From positions 124,001 to 188,000 of the forward strand of contig VGCH01000002.1 in assembly GCA_016870115.1 (NCBI GenBank): a DNA stretch of 64,000 nt. Direction: 5' to 3'. The position numbers were made by a program, and so were the translations under genes. This document shows, one piece after another, positions 9,266 through 16,934 of this stretch. The notes under the pieces were generated by a model. It saw only the letters and a list, made by a program, of their open reading frames with translations, did no database searches and was not told the origin of the DNA. How positions within the stretch are numbered: the stretch's first letter is position 1; every line of letters starts with the position of its first letter. Source of the stretch: Alphaproteobacteria bacterium. Its GTDB lineage: Bacteria > Pseudomonadota > Alphaproteobacteria > Reyranellales > Reyranellaceae.

Positions 9266-9877
9266 ATGGCGATCAGCCTTTACCGCGACGACCTGCCCCC
9301 CGGCCTGGATCTCGGATCCGTCGTCGCCATCGACAGCGAAACCATGGGGCTGAACCCGCACCGCGACCGGCTGTGTCTGGTGCAGCTCTCCTCGGGCGAT
9401 GGCAACGCGCATCTCGTGCAGATCGCGCGCGCGCCCAAGCCGGCGCCACGCCTCGCGGCGCTGATCGCCGATCCCAAGGTGCTGAAGCTCTTCCATTTCG
9501 GCCGGTTCGATATCGCCGTGCTCGAGCATAGCCTCGGCGTCCGTTGTGAGCCGGTCTACTGCACCAAGATCGCGGCCCGCCTCACGCGCACCTTCACCGA
9601 CCGGTTCGGCCTCAAGGATCTCTGCAAGGAGTTGCTGGGCGTCGAGATCTCCAAGCAGCAGCAGAGCTCCGACTGGGGCGCCGACCAGCTGACGGACGAG
9701 CAGATGGCCTACGCCGCCTCCGACGTCCTGCACCTGCACGCACTCAAGGCCCGGCTGGATGCGCTGCTCGCCCGCGAAGGCCGCACCGAGCTCGCCGAAG
9801 CCGCCTTCCGGTTTCTGCCGGCACGCGCCCGCCTCGACCTCGCCGGCTGGCCCGAAACCGACATTTTTGCCCACTGA
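9266..9877 (+). CDS. rnd: Short ribonuclease D-type 3'-5' exonuclease
   Basis: This 203-residue protein is a DEDDy exonuclease: Exo I has D23 and E25 in AIDSETMGL, Exo II is in FHFGRFDIAVL, and Exo III is YAASDVLHLH with the catalytic Tyr and Asp. It consists of the nuclease domain only, without the HRDC domains of the longer E. coli RNase D, as is common in alphaproteobacteria. It is expected to trim 3' ends of structured RNAs such as tRNA precursors, fitting the tRNA gene 26 bases upstream. It directly precedes rpoN. Confidence 0.9.
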   Translation: MAISLYRDDLPPGLDLGSVVAIDSETMGLNPHRDRLCLVQLSSGDGNAHLVQIARAPKPAPRLAALIADPKVLKLFHFGRFDIAVLEHSLGVRCEPVYCTKIAARLTRTFTDRFGLKDLCKELLGVEISKQQQSSDWGADQLTDEQMAYAASDVLHLHALKARLDALLAREGRTELAEAAFRFLPARARLDLAGWPETDIFAH

Positions 9878-9963
9878 GCCCCTACCGGGGCTGGGCGCTC
9901 GCGGGGTGCGCGCGAGGTTCAGGTGGGGGCGGACGGGTGAGTCCCAGTTCAGAGCGATAATTT

Positions 9964-9979
9964 TGGCACGATTCTTGCA
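9964..9979 (+). promoter_or_regulatory. Sigma54 (-24/-12) promoter of rpoN
   Basis: TGGCAC, five bases, then TTGCA gives a full match to the sigma54 consensus. The invariant GG is at 9965-9966 and GC at 9977-9978, with the correct 12-base phase. Transcription would start near 9990, 37 bases before the rpoN ATG. RpoN would then act on its own gene, with an unidentified enhancer-binding activator. Confidence 0.85.
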
Positions 9980-10026
9980 TTGACCTCCCTTGAGGGTATG
10001 GGCACCCTCGTTTTGGGGGAGAATTG

Positions 10027-11559
10027 ATGCGTATCGGTCCCAGTCTGATCGTCGCACCGCGGCAGGCCTTGGCCATGACGCCGCAGCTGCAACAGGCGAT
10101 CAAGCTGCTGCAATTCTCCCAGCTCGAACTTGCGGCCTATCTCCAGCAGGAGCTCGAGAAGAACCCGCTCCTCACCGAGGCTTCGGTCGATCTGGACGAG
10201 GGGCCCGAGGCGCCGCCGGAGGCTGAACCGGTCGATACCGCCCAGGCCCTGCGGGACGCCACGCCGGCGCTCGCCGAAGCCGACGAGCGTTGGACGCGCG
10301 AGCATGCCGATCGCGGCGGCGATGCACTGGCCTCGACCGTGCGTCGCGATCCCGACGCGCCCGACGCGCTGGATTTTCTCGCCGACAAGCCGCTCTCGCT
10401 TGAGGCTCATGTCGCGCGCCAGATCGGGCTCACCATCCAAGAACCCGCCGCGCGTCGCATCGCCGACGCGCTCGCCCGCGAACTCGATGACGCCGGTTAC
10501 TGCCGCGTCGACGTGGCGCGCGTGGCGGCGGCGCTGGGCGTCACCGTGGAGGCCGTCGAGGCGGTGCGGGGTCGCCTGCGCGCGATCGAACCCGCCGGTC
10601 TTTTCGCGCGTGATCTTGGCGAATGCCTCGCGGCGCAGCTCGCCGAGCGCAACCGCCTGGACCCGGCGATGCAAGCGTTGCTGGCCAACCTCGCTCTGGT
10701 CGCGTCCGGCGATCTCGTCGGCCTGCGCAAGCGCTGCGGCGTCGACGCCGCCGATCTCGCCGACATGCTTGCCGAACTGCGGGCGCTGGATCCGCGGCCC
10801 GGTCTCGCCTTCGATACTGAAGCGCCGCCCACCGCCGCGCCCGACATCGTCCTGAGCGAGGTGCGCGATCCCGACACCGGCGAGCGCGGTTGGCATCTCG
10901 AACTCACCACCGAGGCGCTGCCGCGCGTGCTGGTCGATCGGCACTATCACGCGACGCTGATGAAGGGCGCGCGCTCGCGGCCCGACCGCGATTTCGTCGC
11001 CGAACGTTTCCAGTCGGCCAACTGGTTGGTGAAGACGCTGGAGCAGCGCGCCACCACCATCCTGAAGGTCGCGCGCGAGATCGTGCGGCAGCAGGATGCG
11101 TTCTTCCGCGAAGGCGTTGGCAAGCTGCGTCCGCTGGTGTTGCGCGACATCGCGATCGCCACCGAGCTGCATGAGAGCACGGTGAGCCGCGTCACCTCCA
11201 ACAAGTACATCGCGACGCCCTCGGGCACGTTCGAGCTCAAGTACTTCTTCACCTCGGCGCTGGCCGGCGCCCAGCCCGGCGCCACCGTCTCCTCCGAGGC
11301 GGTGCGCCAGCGCATCCGGCTGCTGATCGAGGGCGAAGGCGCGGTCCGGCCGCTGTCCGACGACCGGCTGGTGGCGCTCCTCAAGGGCGAGGGGATCGAG
11401 ATCGCGCGCCGCACCGTCGCCAAGTATCGCGAGGCGCTCCGCATTCCCTCGTCGGCCGAGCGCCGGCGCCTGGGGCGGGTCGGGCTGCGCCGGGGTCCGG
11501 CGGCGGCAGCCATCCCGCCGGCCCAGGCCGCCTTGGCCCTTCACGGGACTGTTGCTTGA
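10027..11559 (+). CDS. rpoN: RNA polymerase sigma-54 factor
   Basis: This 510-residue protein is the alternative sigma factor for nitrogen and other activator-dependent promoters. Region I is glutamine- and leucine-rich (MTPQLQQAIKLLQFSQLEL), an acidic region II follows, then the core-binding domain. Near the C-terminus are the helix-turn-helix (IATELHESTVSRVTSNKYI) and the RpoN box ARRTVAKYRE, which contacts the -24 element. The ATG at 10027 follows a GGGGGAGA ribosome site and was preferred to the TTG one codon earlier. The usual lptA/lptB genes upstream and hpf downstream are missing. Confidence 0.97.
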   Translation: MRIGPSLIVAPRQALAMTPQLQQAIKLLQFSQLELAAYLQQELEKNPLLTEASVDLDEGPEAPPEAEPVDTAQALRDATPALAEADERWTREHADRGGDALASTVRRDPDAPDALDFLADKPLSLEAHVARQIGLTIQEPAARRIADALARELDDAGYCRVDVARVAAALGVTVEAVEAVRGRLRAIEPAGLFARDLGECLAAQLAERNRLDPAMQALLANLALVASGDLVGLRKRCGVDAADLADMLAELRALDPRPGLAFDTEAPPTAAPDIVLSEVRDPDTGERGWHLELTTEALPRVLVDRHYHATLMKGARSRPDRDFVAERFQSANWLVKTLEQRATTILKVAREIVRQQDAFFREGVGKLRPLVLRDIAIATELHESTVSRVTSNKYIATPSGTFELKYFFTSALAGAQPGATVSSEAVRQRIRLLIEGEGAVRPLSDDRLVALLKGEGIEIARRTVAKYREALRIPSSAERRRLGRVGLRRGPAAAAIPPAQAALALHGTVA

Positions 11560-11641
11560 CCGTCCGGGGGGCACGCCCTATACGGGCCCACCCCTCGCCG
11601 GCCCGCGTCTTGGGCTTGCCGGCTAACCACTTGGTGTAATT

Positions 11642-12112
11642 GTGGAAATTGCCGATTTGCTGATGGGTCCGGAGGCCGTGCTGGCGGGCCTCAAGGTCTC
11701 GGCCAAGAAGCCCGTGCTCGATGAATGTGCAGGTCTCGCCGCCCGTCTGTGGGGGCATGATCGCCGACGGGTGTTCGAACTTCTCCTGGAGCGCGAGCGG
11801 CTCGGTTCAACCGGCGTCGGGGGCGGTATCGCGATCCCGCACGCCCGCCTGGCCGGCATGTCGCGGCCGGCGGCGCTGTTCGCCCGGCTGGCGCAGCCCG
11901 CGGAGTTTGACGCGATCGACCAGCGGCCGGTCGATCTCGTGTTCATGCTGCTGTCGCCCGATGGCGCCGGCGCCGATCATCTGAAGGCGCTGGCGCGGCT
12001 CTCGCGCACGATGCGCGATCGCACGCTCGTCGAGAAGCTTCGCGCCACGGATGCCGCTGACGCGCTCTTCGCTCTCCTCGTCGAACCCGCGGCCACCCTG
12101 CACGCCGCCTAG
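11642..12112 (+). CDS. ptsN: PTS IIA-like nitrogen-regulatory protein PtsN
   Basis: This 156-residue EIIA(Ntr) protein carries the phosphoryl-accepting His67 in GGIAIPHARL and ends with the usual helical segment. In the nitrogen PTS it receives phosphate from NPr/EI(Ntr) and regulates potassium uptake, nitrogen and PHA-related processes by protein contacts. The start is a GTG giving MEIADLL, the conserved family N-terminus; no clear Shine-Dalgarno precedes it. It lies 82 bases after rpoN, where many proteobacteria have hpf in between. Confidence 0.92.
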   Translation: MEIADLLMGPEAVLAGLKVSAKKPVLDECAGLAARLWGHDRRRVFELLLERERLGSTGVGGGIAIPHARLAGMSRPAALFARLAQPAEFDAIDQRPVDLVFMLLSPDGAGADHLKALARLSRTMRDRTLVEKLRATDAADALFALLVEPAATLHAA

Positions 12113-12132
12113 AGAGCGGCGGCAGGCGAGCG

Positions 12133-12160
12133 CCGCCCGCGCGTCAATGGACGCGGGCGG
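12133..12160. other. GC-rich hairpin between converging ptsN and DUF1150 genes
   Basis: CCGCCCG (12133-12139) pairs with CGGGCGG (12154-12160) around an inner CGTC/GACG stem, overlapping the last codons of the DUF1150 gene. It sits where two transcripts converge and could slow both, but no T-run follows on either strand, so a terminator call is weak. Confidence 0.3.
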
Positions 12161-12365
12161 GTTCCAAATCGTGCTGGCGGATCATCGCCTCGGCGATCTC
12201 GACCGAGGGCGCGGCCGCGATCGGTTTGCCGTCGGCGGAGAAAATGCCAATCGCGTGCTGGCCGTCGGCGAGATTGACCCGACGCACATAAGCGACCTGC
12301 TGGGCGCCCAGCGCCAGGAACGCGTCGTCGGCGAGACGAACGTAAGCGGATGCGATGCTGTCCAC
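12144..12365 (-). CDS. DUF1150 family protein
   Basis: This 73-residue protein has LGAQQVAYVRRVNLADG, HAIGIFSADGKPIA and a C-terminal IRQHDLEPARVH, all typical of the alphaproteobacterial DUF1150 family, whose function is unknown. The GTG at 12363-12365 follows a good AGGGAGG ribosome site and is preferred to longer upstream frames. It lies 11 bases after the Hsp20 gene in the same orientation. That pairing is widespread in alphaproteobacteria and suggests a link to heat-shock or small-chaperone function. Confidence 0.85.
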   Translation of the reverse strand: MDSIASAYVRLADDAFLALGAQQVAYVRRVNLADGQHAIGIFSADGKPIAAAPSVEIAEAMIRQHDLEPARVH

Positions 12366-12376
12366 GCGATCCTCCC

Positions 12377-12832
12377 TTAGCGGCCGCCGCGGCGTGCGGC
12401 GATGTCGATGGGCGCGTCCGCTGCGCCCCGCGCGTCGATCCTGATCGTGCGCACCCGGGGCTCGACCTCGGGTCGCATCAGCTCGATCGACAGCAGCCCG
12501 TTGTCGAGGCGCGCGCCGGTGACCTCGATACCTTCGGCCAGCATGAAGGCGCGCTGGAACTGGCGCGCGGCGATCCCGCGATGGAGATAGACCCGCTCCG
12601 GATCGTCGGCCTGTCGGCCGCGCACAGTCAGTTGGTTCTCCGCGAGCTCGATCGTGAGATCGGCCTCGGCGAAGCCCGCCACGGCCAGCACGATGCGCAA
12701 GCCGTTGGTGCCGACACGTTCGATATTGTACGGCGGGTAGCCCTCGGCGTTCTTGGCCAACCGATCGAGCGAACGCTCCAGCTGGTCGAAGCCCAGCAAG
12801 AGCGGCGAATTGAAAACACCCAGACGACTCAA
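12377..12832 (-). CDS. Hsp20/IbpA-type small heat-shock protein
   Basis: This 151-residue protein has an alpha-crystallin domain from about residue 35 (YPPYNIERVG) through LTVRGRQ and YLHRGIAARQFQRAF to NGLLSIELMRPE, followed by a short IRI-containing tail. Small Hsps hold unfolding proteins for refolding by DnaK/ClpB. The start is a TTG at 12830-12832 behind a strong AAGGAGGAGG ribosome site. That site can pair with a GGGTCC segment about 25 bases upstream, so thermosensor-type control is possible. It forms an operon with DUF1150. Confidence 0.9.
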   Translation of the reverse strand: MSRLGVFNSPLLLGFDQLERSLDRLAKNAEGYPPYNIERVGTNGLRIVLAVAGFAEADLTIELAENQLTVRGRQADDPERVYLHRGIAARQFQRAFMLAEGIEVTGARLDNGLLSIELMRPEVEPRVRTIRIDARGAADAPIDIAARRGGR

Positions 12833-12876
12833 CGGACCCTCCTCCTTGGAGCGAGCGGGCAGGGGACCCGGAACGG

Positions 12877-12904
12877 CATCCCCGTGACAGTGAATCTGGG
12901 GATG
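12877..12904 (-). promoter_or_regulatory. Hairpin in the Hsp20 leader, possible RNA thermometer element
   Basis: A perfect 7-base stem CATCCCC/GGGGATG closes a 14-base loop about 45-72 bases upstream of the Hsp20 start. CGG and CCG flanks extend the stem across a small bulge. Together with the possible pairing that hides the ribosome site, this resembles the multi-hairpin leaders of alphaproteobacterial small heat-shock genes, but the ROSE signature was not firmly identified. Confidence 0.35.
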
Positions 12905-13022
12905 AACCGGGCGGCTTCAATCCCCAGTCGCGGCCCCGTCCGGTCGCCAGCCGGCCCGCCGTCAGCTACACTCGCTCGTCCCTGAAACCCCGGTCCCATG
13001 CCCCCTTGCGGTCCGACGCCCC

Positions 13023-14795
13023 ATGACCCTGATCCTCGCGGGAACCGGCGCCCGGCGGTCTGCTGAGACCCGCGTGGCCCAGACCTCCGCTCCGCGTCGC
13101 GGTGGCGCGCCGCCGCTCGCAAGCCCGGCGCCGCCGCCCGAGCTGCCGCGCGCGCTGCGCTGGCTGCTGGGCTCCGGCGCCTATGCCGCCACGCTGGGCC
13201 GGCGCGCGCCCGGCAGCTTCTTCGCCGTCGCGCCCGATCCCTGGCCGGGCGACGCCGAGGCGGGCCGTCGCCTGCTGGAGGGCGAGTTCGTGGCGCTGGG
13301 TCGGGGTGATCACGTCGTCCCGGGCGATGGCGATCCCGCCTGGTCGCGGACGTCGAGCGATCCCGGCTGGCGCGCGGCCCTGAACAGCTTCGAATGGCTG
13401 CGCGATCTGCGGGAGTCTGGCGAGCCCGCGGCGGCCGCCCATGCCCGCGCCCTGATCGAGGACTGGATCGCCACGCAATGGCGTTGGTCGCCGCTGGCCT
13501 GGCGGCGCGATGTGCTGGCGACCCGCATGGTCGCGTGGATCCGGCACTACGATTTTCTGAGCGCCGGCGCGGACGCCGGCTTCGCGGGCCGCTTCGTGGG
13601 CGCGCTCGCCCGCCAGCGCCGCCAGCTCCTGCGCGCTTCGGGCCGTGCCGCCGGCGCGCCGCGCGGCCGCGAGGCGGTGCTGGTGCTGAAGGCCATCGCC
13701 TTCGCCGACCTCGCCTTCAGCCGCGAGGGCCCGCGCTTTGCCAAGAGTCTCGACGCGGCGCTGCAGCGGCTGGGCCGCCACCTGAAGCGCTACGTGCTGC
13801 ATGACGGCGTGGTGAGCGAGCGCGCGCCGCAGCTGCAGCTCGCCGTGCTGCGCGACCTCGTGGATCTGCGCGCGGCGCTCTCGTCGGCCGATCTCCGCGC
13901 GCCGCCCGAGATGCTGGCTGCCATCGATCGCCTGGCACCGGCGCTGCGCTTCTTTCGTCATGGCGATGGCGGGCTCGCGCTCTTCAATGGCGCCGCCGAG
14001 GGCGACCGCGCCACAATCGATCTCGTGTTGGCGCGCTCCGGCTCGGCCGATCCGCCGCCGCCCACGCTCCCGGTCAGCGGCTTCCAGCGCCTCGCCGCCG
14101 GCACGTCGCTGGTGCTCGTCGATGCCGGCAGCCCGCCCGGTCGCGGCCTCGATGCCGACGCCCATGCCGGCACGCTGAGCTTCGAGATGAGCGCCGCGCA
14201 TGAGCGGCTGATCGTGAATTGCGGCTCCCATCCCTCGGCCTCGCCCGACTGGCGCTTCTTCATGCGCTACACGGCGGCGCATTCGACTGCAGTGGTCGAC
14301 GACACCAACTCGAGCGAGGTGACGGCGGAGGGCGCGCTGGAGTATCGCGCGGGCAATGTGCTGGTCGAACGTGCCGATCGTGATGGCGCGCATTGGCTCG
14401 ACATGAGCCACGACGGCTACCGCTCGCTCTATGGCATCGTCCATCGCCGCAGGCTCTGGCTCTCGCCCGACGGCGGCGACCTGCGCGGCGAGGACGGATT
14501 CGCGGGCCATGAGGGGCGGCCGGTGACGGTGCCCGACCGGCGCTTCATCCTGCGCTTCCATTTGCACCCGGCCGTGAAGGCGACGCTGGCGCAGAGCGGC
14601 CAGGCGGTGCTGATGCGCCTGCCCTCGGGCCGCGGCTGGCGCCTGCGTGCAAGCGGCGCCGGCATCGGCCTCGCCGAGAGCGTCTACCTCGCGTCCGGCG
14701 AACGGCTGCGCCGCACCGAACAGATCGTGCTGGTCGGCCAGGTTCCGCGCGAAGGCACGACGGTGAAGTGGGCGCTGACCCGGATGGAAGGGTAG
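13023..14795 (+). CDS. Heparinase II/III family protein
   Basis: This 590-residue protein has an N-terminal helical toroid (about 1-320; FEWLRDLRESGE and LVLKAIAFADLAFSREG) and a C-terminal beta-sandwich region marked by FEMSAAHERLIVNCGS and YTAAHSTAVVDDTNS, with HDGYRSLYGIVHRRRLWLS following. This layout is that of alphaproteobacterial heparinase II/III-like proteins, often encoded near rsmB or purH. They are polysaccharide-lyase relatives whose natural substrate is generally unknown. No signal peptide is obvious. It is divergent from the Hsp20 gene. Confidence 0.85.
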   Translation: MTLILAGTGARRSAETRVAQTSAPRRGGAPPLASPAPPPELPRALRWLLGSGAYAATLGRRAPGSFFAVAPDPWPGDAEAGRRLLEGEFVALGRGDHVVPGDGDPAWSRTSSDPGWRAALNSFEWLRDLRESGEPAAAAHARALIEDWIATQWRWSPLAWRRDVLATRMVAWIRHYDFLSAGADAGFAGRFVGALARQRRQLLRASGRAAGAPRGREAVLVLKAIAFADLAFSREGPRFAKSLDAALQRLGRHLKRYVLHDGVVSERAPQLQLAVLRDLVDLRAALSSADLRAPPEMLAAIDRLAPALRFFRHGDGGLALFNGAAEGDRATIDLVLARSGSADPPPPTLPVSGFQRLAAGTSLVLVDAGSPPGRGLDADAHAGTLSFEMSAAHERLIVNCGSHPSASPDWRFFMRYTAAHSTAVVDDTNSSEVTAEGALEYRAGNVLVERADRDGAHWLDMSHDGYRSLYGIVHRRRLWLSPDGGDLRGEDGFAGHEGRPVTVPDRRFILRFHLHPAVKATLAQSGQAVLMRLPSGRGWRLRASGAGIGLAESVYLASGERLRRTEQIVLVGQVPREGTTVKWALTRMEG

Positions 14796-14907
14796 CGCGC
14801 CGAGATTGTCGTGCGGCGGCGCCGGAAGACATCGTCACCGCCACGGCGGCACGTGGAGTGGCAAGCGGAGATCGTCGATATGGGCGTTCAGCGGAAACTT
14901 GAGTCGT

Positions 14908-15663
14908 ATGGGTGTGACTGTCCTCGCTCTGGCCGCGATGGGGGCCGGCTCCGCGGCCGCGCAGGGCTCACCGCCGCAATATGAGCACACGCGGGGCATC
15001 TCCGAGTTCGCATTCGGGGCGGAGGTCACGGCTGAGCGCGCGCACTTCCACCGGGATGGCGCGGGTTGCCCGGCGCCGACGGAGGCCTGCCGACGCGGCG
15101 GCTATGTCGTGCGCGGCGACCTCGTGGTGGTGAGCGATGCCGGCGGGAACGCGCCCTTCGTCAAGGCGTCGTACATCGCCAATGCCGACGTGCCCGCGAC
15201 AACCGGATGGTTGCGCCGCGCCGATCTGCGCATCACCGACACGGCGCCTGACGTGCCGGTGTCGAGCTGGGTCGGCCGCTTTGGCGCGACCCCGTTCAAG
15301 CGGGGAAATCAGGCGCTGTCGGCCGAGCTTCAGATTCGCTTGGCGCCCAGCGGCTCGCTCGTGCTGGTCGGCGAAAGCGTGCCGACCATCGAAGGCCGCC
15401 CGTTCACTCAGGCGCCGTCGGCGCAGGCCGACGGCCCGCTCACCATCACTTCGCGCGGCGGCATCCAGGCAACCTACTCGGGCAGTCCGCGAGGCAGTTG
15501 CGATCTGAGTCGTGTGCTGATCGGCCCCTACCTCGCGGTCGACGCTTCCGGCCACGAGTGCGGCGGCGAGGGCGGCCTGCGGGCGACATTTCAGGGCCTC
15601 TACCTGCGCGCCGGTGCGCGCCCGAGCAGTTCCGGCGGCGCGCCACCGGCGCGGCAGCGCTGA
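14908..15663 (+). CDS. Exported protein with an SH3-like segment and a CGG-F-x-G-x-Y C-terminal domain
   Basis: This protein of about 251 residues starts with a signal peptide (MGVTVLALAAMGAGSAAAQG), so it is probably periplasmic. Residues around 65-110 (GGYVVRGDLVVVSD to TTGWLRRADL) look like a bacterial SH3-like fold. The C-terminal part has CDLSRVLIGPYLAVD, then HECGGEGGLRATFQGLYLR, a Cys-Gly-Gly plus F-x-G-x-Y pattern that I associate with small periplasmic proteins of lysozyme-inhibitor type. The function is unproved. An upstream TTG at 14899 is a possible alternative start. It converges on trpS. Confidence 0.65.
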   Translation: MGVTVLALAAMGAGSAAAQGSPPQYEHTRGISEFAFGAEVTAERAHFHRDGAGCPAPTEACRRGGYVVRGDLVVVSDAGGNAPFVKASYIANADVPATTGWLRRADLRITDTAPDVPVSSWVGRFGATPFKRGNQALSAELQIRLAPSGSLVLVGESVPTIEGRPFTQAPSAQADGPLTITSRGGIQATYSGSPRGSCDLSRVLIGPYLAVDASGHECGGEGGLRATFQGLYLRAGARPSSSGGAPPARQR

Positions 15664-15687
15664 CGCCAACGGCCGTCGGCGCGCCCC

Positions 15688-16752
15688 TCAGGGCCGGAGG
15701 AATCCCACGGCGCGATAGACTTCTGCCAGGATCGGCTCAGCCACCGCGTTCGCCTTGTCGGCGCCGGCGCGCAGCACGCGGTCGACATGGGCGGGGTCGG
15801 CCATCAGGCGTTTCATCTCGGCGCCCATGGGGCCGAGCTTCTCGACCGCGAGGTCGGTCAGTCGCGCCTTGAAGTCGGAGAATTGCCGGCCGGCGAACTC
15901 CGCGATCGCGGCGTCGCGGTCGATATCGGCGAGCGCGGCGTAGATGCCCAGCAGATTGTCGGCCTCGGGGCGCTTCTCGGCTTCGGCGGCGTCGGCCGGC
16001 ATGGGGTGCGGATCGGTCTTGGCGCGGCGGATCTTCTGGGCGATCGCGTCGGCCTCGTCGGTCAGTGTGATGCGCGAGAAGTCCGAGGGGTCGGACTTGC
16101 TCATCTTCTTGGTGCCGTCGCGCAGGCTCATCACGCGCGTGGCGGCGCCCAGGATCAAGGGCTCCGTCACCGGAAAGAAGTCGGGCTGGGCGAAGTCGTT
16201 ATTGAACTTGATCGCGATGTCGCGCGTCAGCTCCAGATGCTGCTTCTGGTCCTCGCCGACCGGCACATGGGTCGCCTTGTAGATCAGGATGTCGGCCGCC
16301 ATCAACGCCGGATAGGCGTAGAGACCAAGCGAGGCGTTCTCGCGGTCCTTGCCGGCCTTCTCCTTGAACTGGGTCATGCGGTTCATCCAGCCGAGGCGCG
16401 CCACGCAGTTGAACACCCAGGCGAGCTGGGCATGGGCGGGCACGGCGGACTGGTTGAAGATCGCGTGGCGGGAGGCGTCGATGCCGGCGGCGAGATAGGC
16501 GGCCGCGATTTCGCGGGTTTGCGCCGCGAGCTGGGCGGGGTCCTGCGGCTGGGTGATCGCGTGCAGGTCGACCACGCAATAGAAGCACTCGTAGTCGCCT
16601 TGCAGGCGGGCGAAGTTGCGGATCGCGCCGAGATAGTTGCCGAGGTGGAGATTGCCGGTCGGCTGCACCCCGGACAGGATCCGGCCCTTGAGGCCGCGCG
16701 CGGCATAGGCGGCGAGGTGCGGGTTCACGGGGGCGTTCGTGGGGTCGCTCAT
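15688..16752 (-). CDS. trpS: Tryptophanyl-tRNA synthetase
   Basis: This 354-residue class I synthetase charges tRNA-Trp. The HIGH-type signature is [10 protein letters not shown] at residues 31-40, and the KMSKS loop is [31 protein letters not shown] and the C-terminal anticodon-binding helices are as expected, and the length is normal. In many relatives trpS follows murJ. Here two plus-strand genes lie between them. Confidence 0.97.
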   Translation of the reverse strand: MSDPTNAPVNPHLAAYAARGLKGRILSGVQPTGNLHLGNYLGAIRNFARLQGDYECFYCVVDLHAITQPQDPAQLAAQTREIAAAYLAAGIDASRHAIFNQSAVPAHAQLAWVFNCVARLGWMNRMTQFKEKAGKDRENASLGLYAYPALMAADILIYKATHVPVGEDQKQHLELTRDIAIKFNNDFAQPDFFPVTEPLILGAATRVMSLRDGTKKMSKSDPSDFSRITLTDEADAIAQKIRRAKTDPHPMPADAAEAEKRPEADNLLGIYAALADIDRDAAIAEFAGRQFSDFKARLTDLAVEKLGPMGAEMKRLMADPAHVDRVLRAGADKANAVAEPILAEVYRAVGFLRP

Positions 16753-16892
16753 GGATGTGGACTCCGGGGTCTGGGGAAGGGCCGCGGGGTTTGGACCTCC
16801 GCGTACCCCGCCGTTGGAGGGCAGGGGCCGGCGGGTATCGCCCGGGCGCCGATTCCGATCAAGCGACGATTGACGGCGGCGCTCGGGCCTGC

Positions 16893-16908
16893 TGGCATCG
16901 CCTTTGCT
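16893..16908 (+). promoter_or_regulatory. Candidate sigma54 promoter of the peptide-binding protein gene
   Basis: TGGCAT, five bases, TTGCT matches the sigma54 pattern with the invariant GG (16894-16895) and GC (16906-16907) correctly spaced; only the last base of TGGCAC differs. Transcription would begin near 16919, leaving a short leader that still contains the GGAGG ribosome site before the ATG at 16935. Confidence 0.55.
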
Positions 16909-16934
16909 GCATATTCCCGCGATGGAGGCCTGCG

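Noticed and set aside
9949-11574. A 541-codon minus-strand frame across rpoN
   Set aside because: It is the shadow of rpoN in an antisense frame; the plus-strand product has all sigma54 signatures and a promoter.
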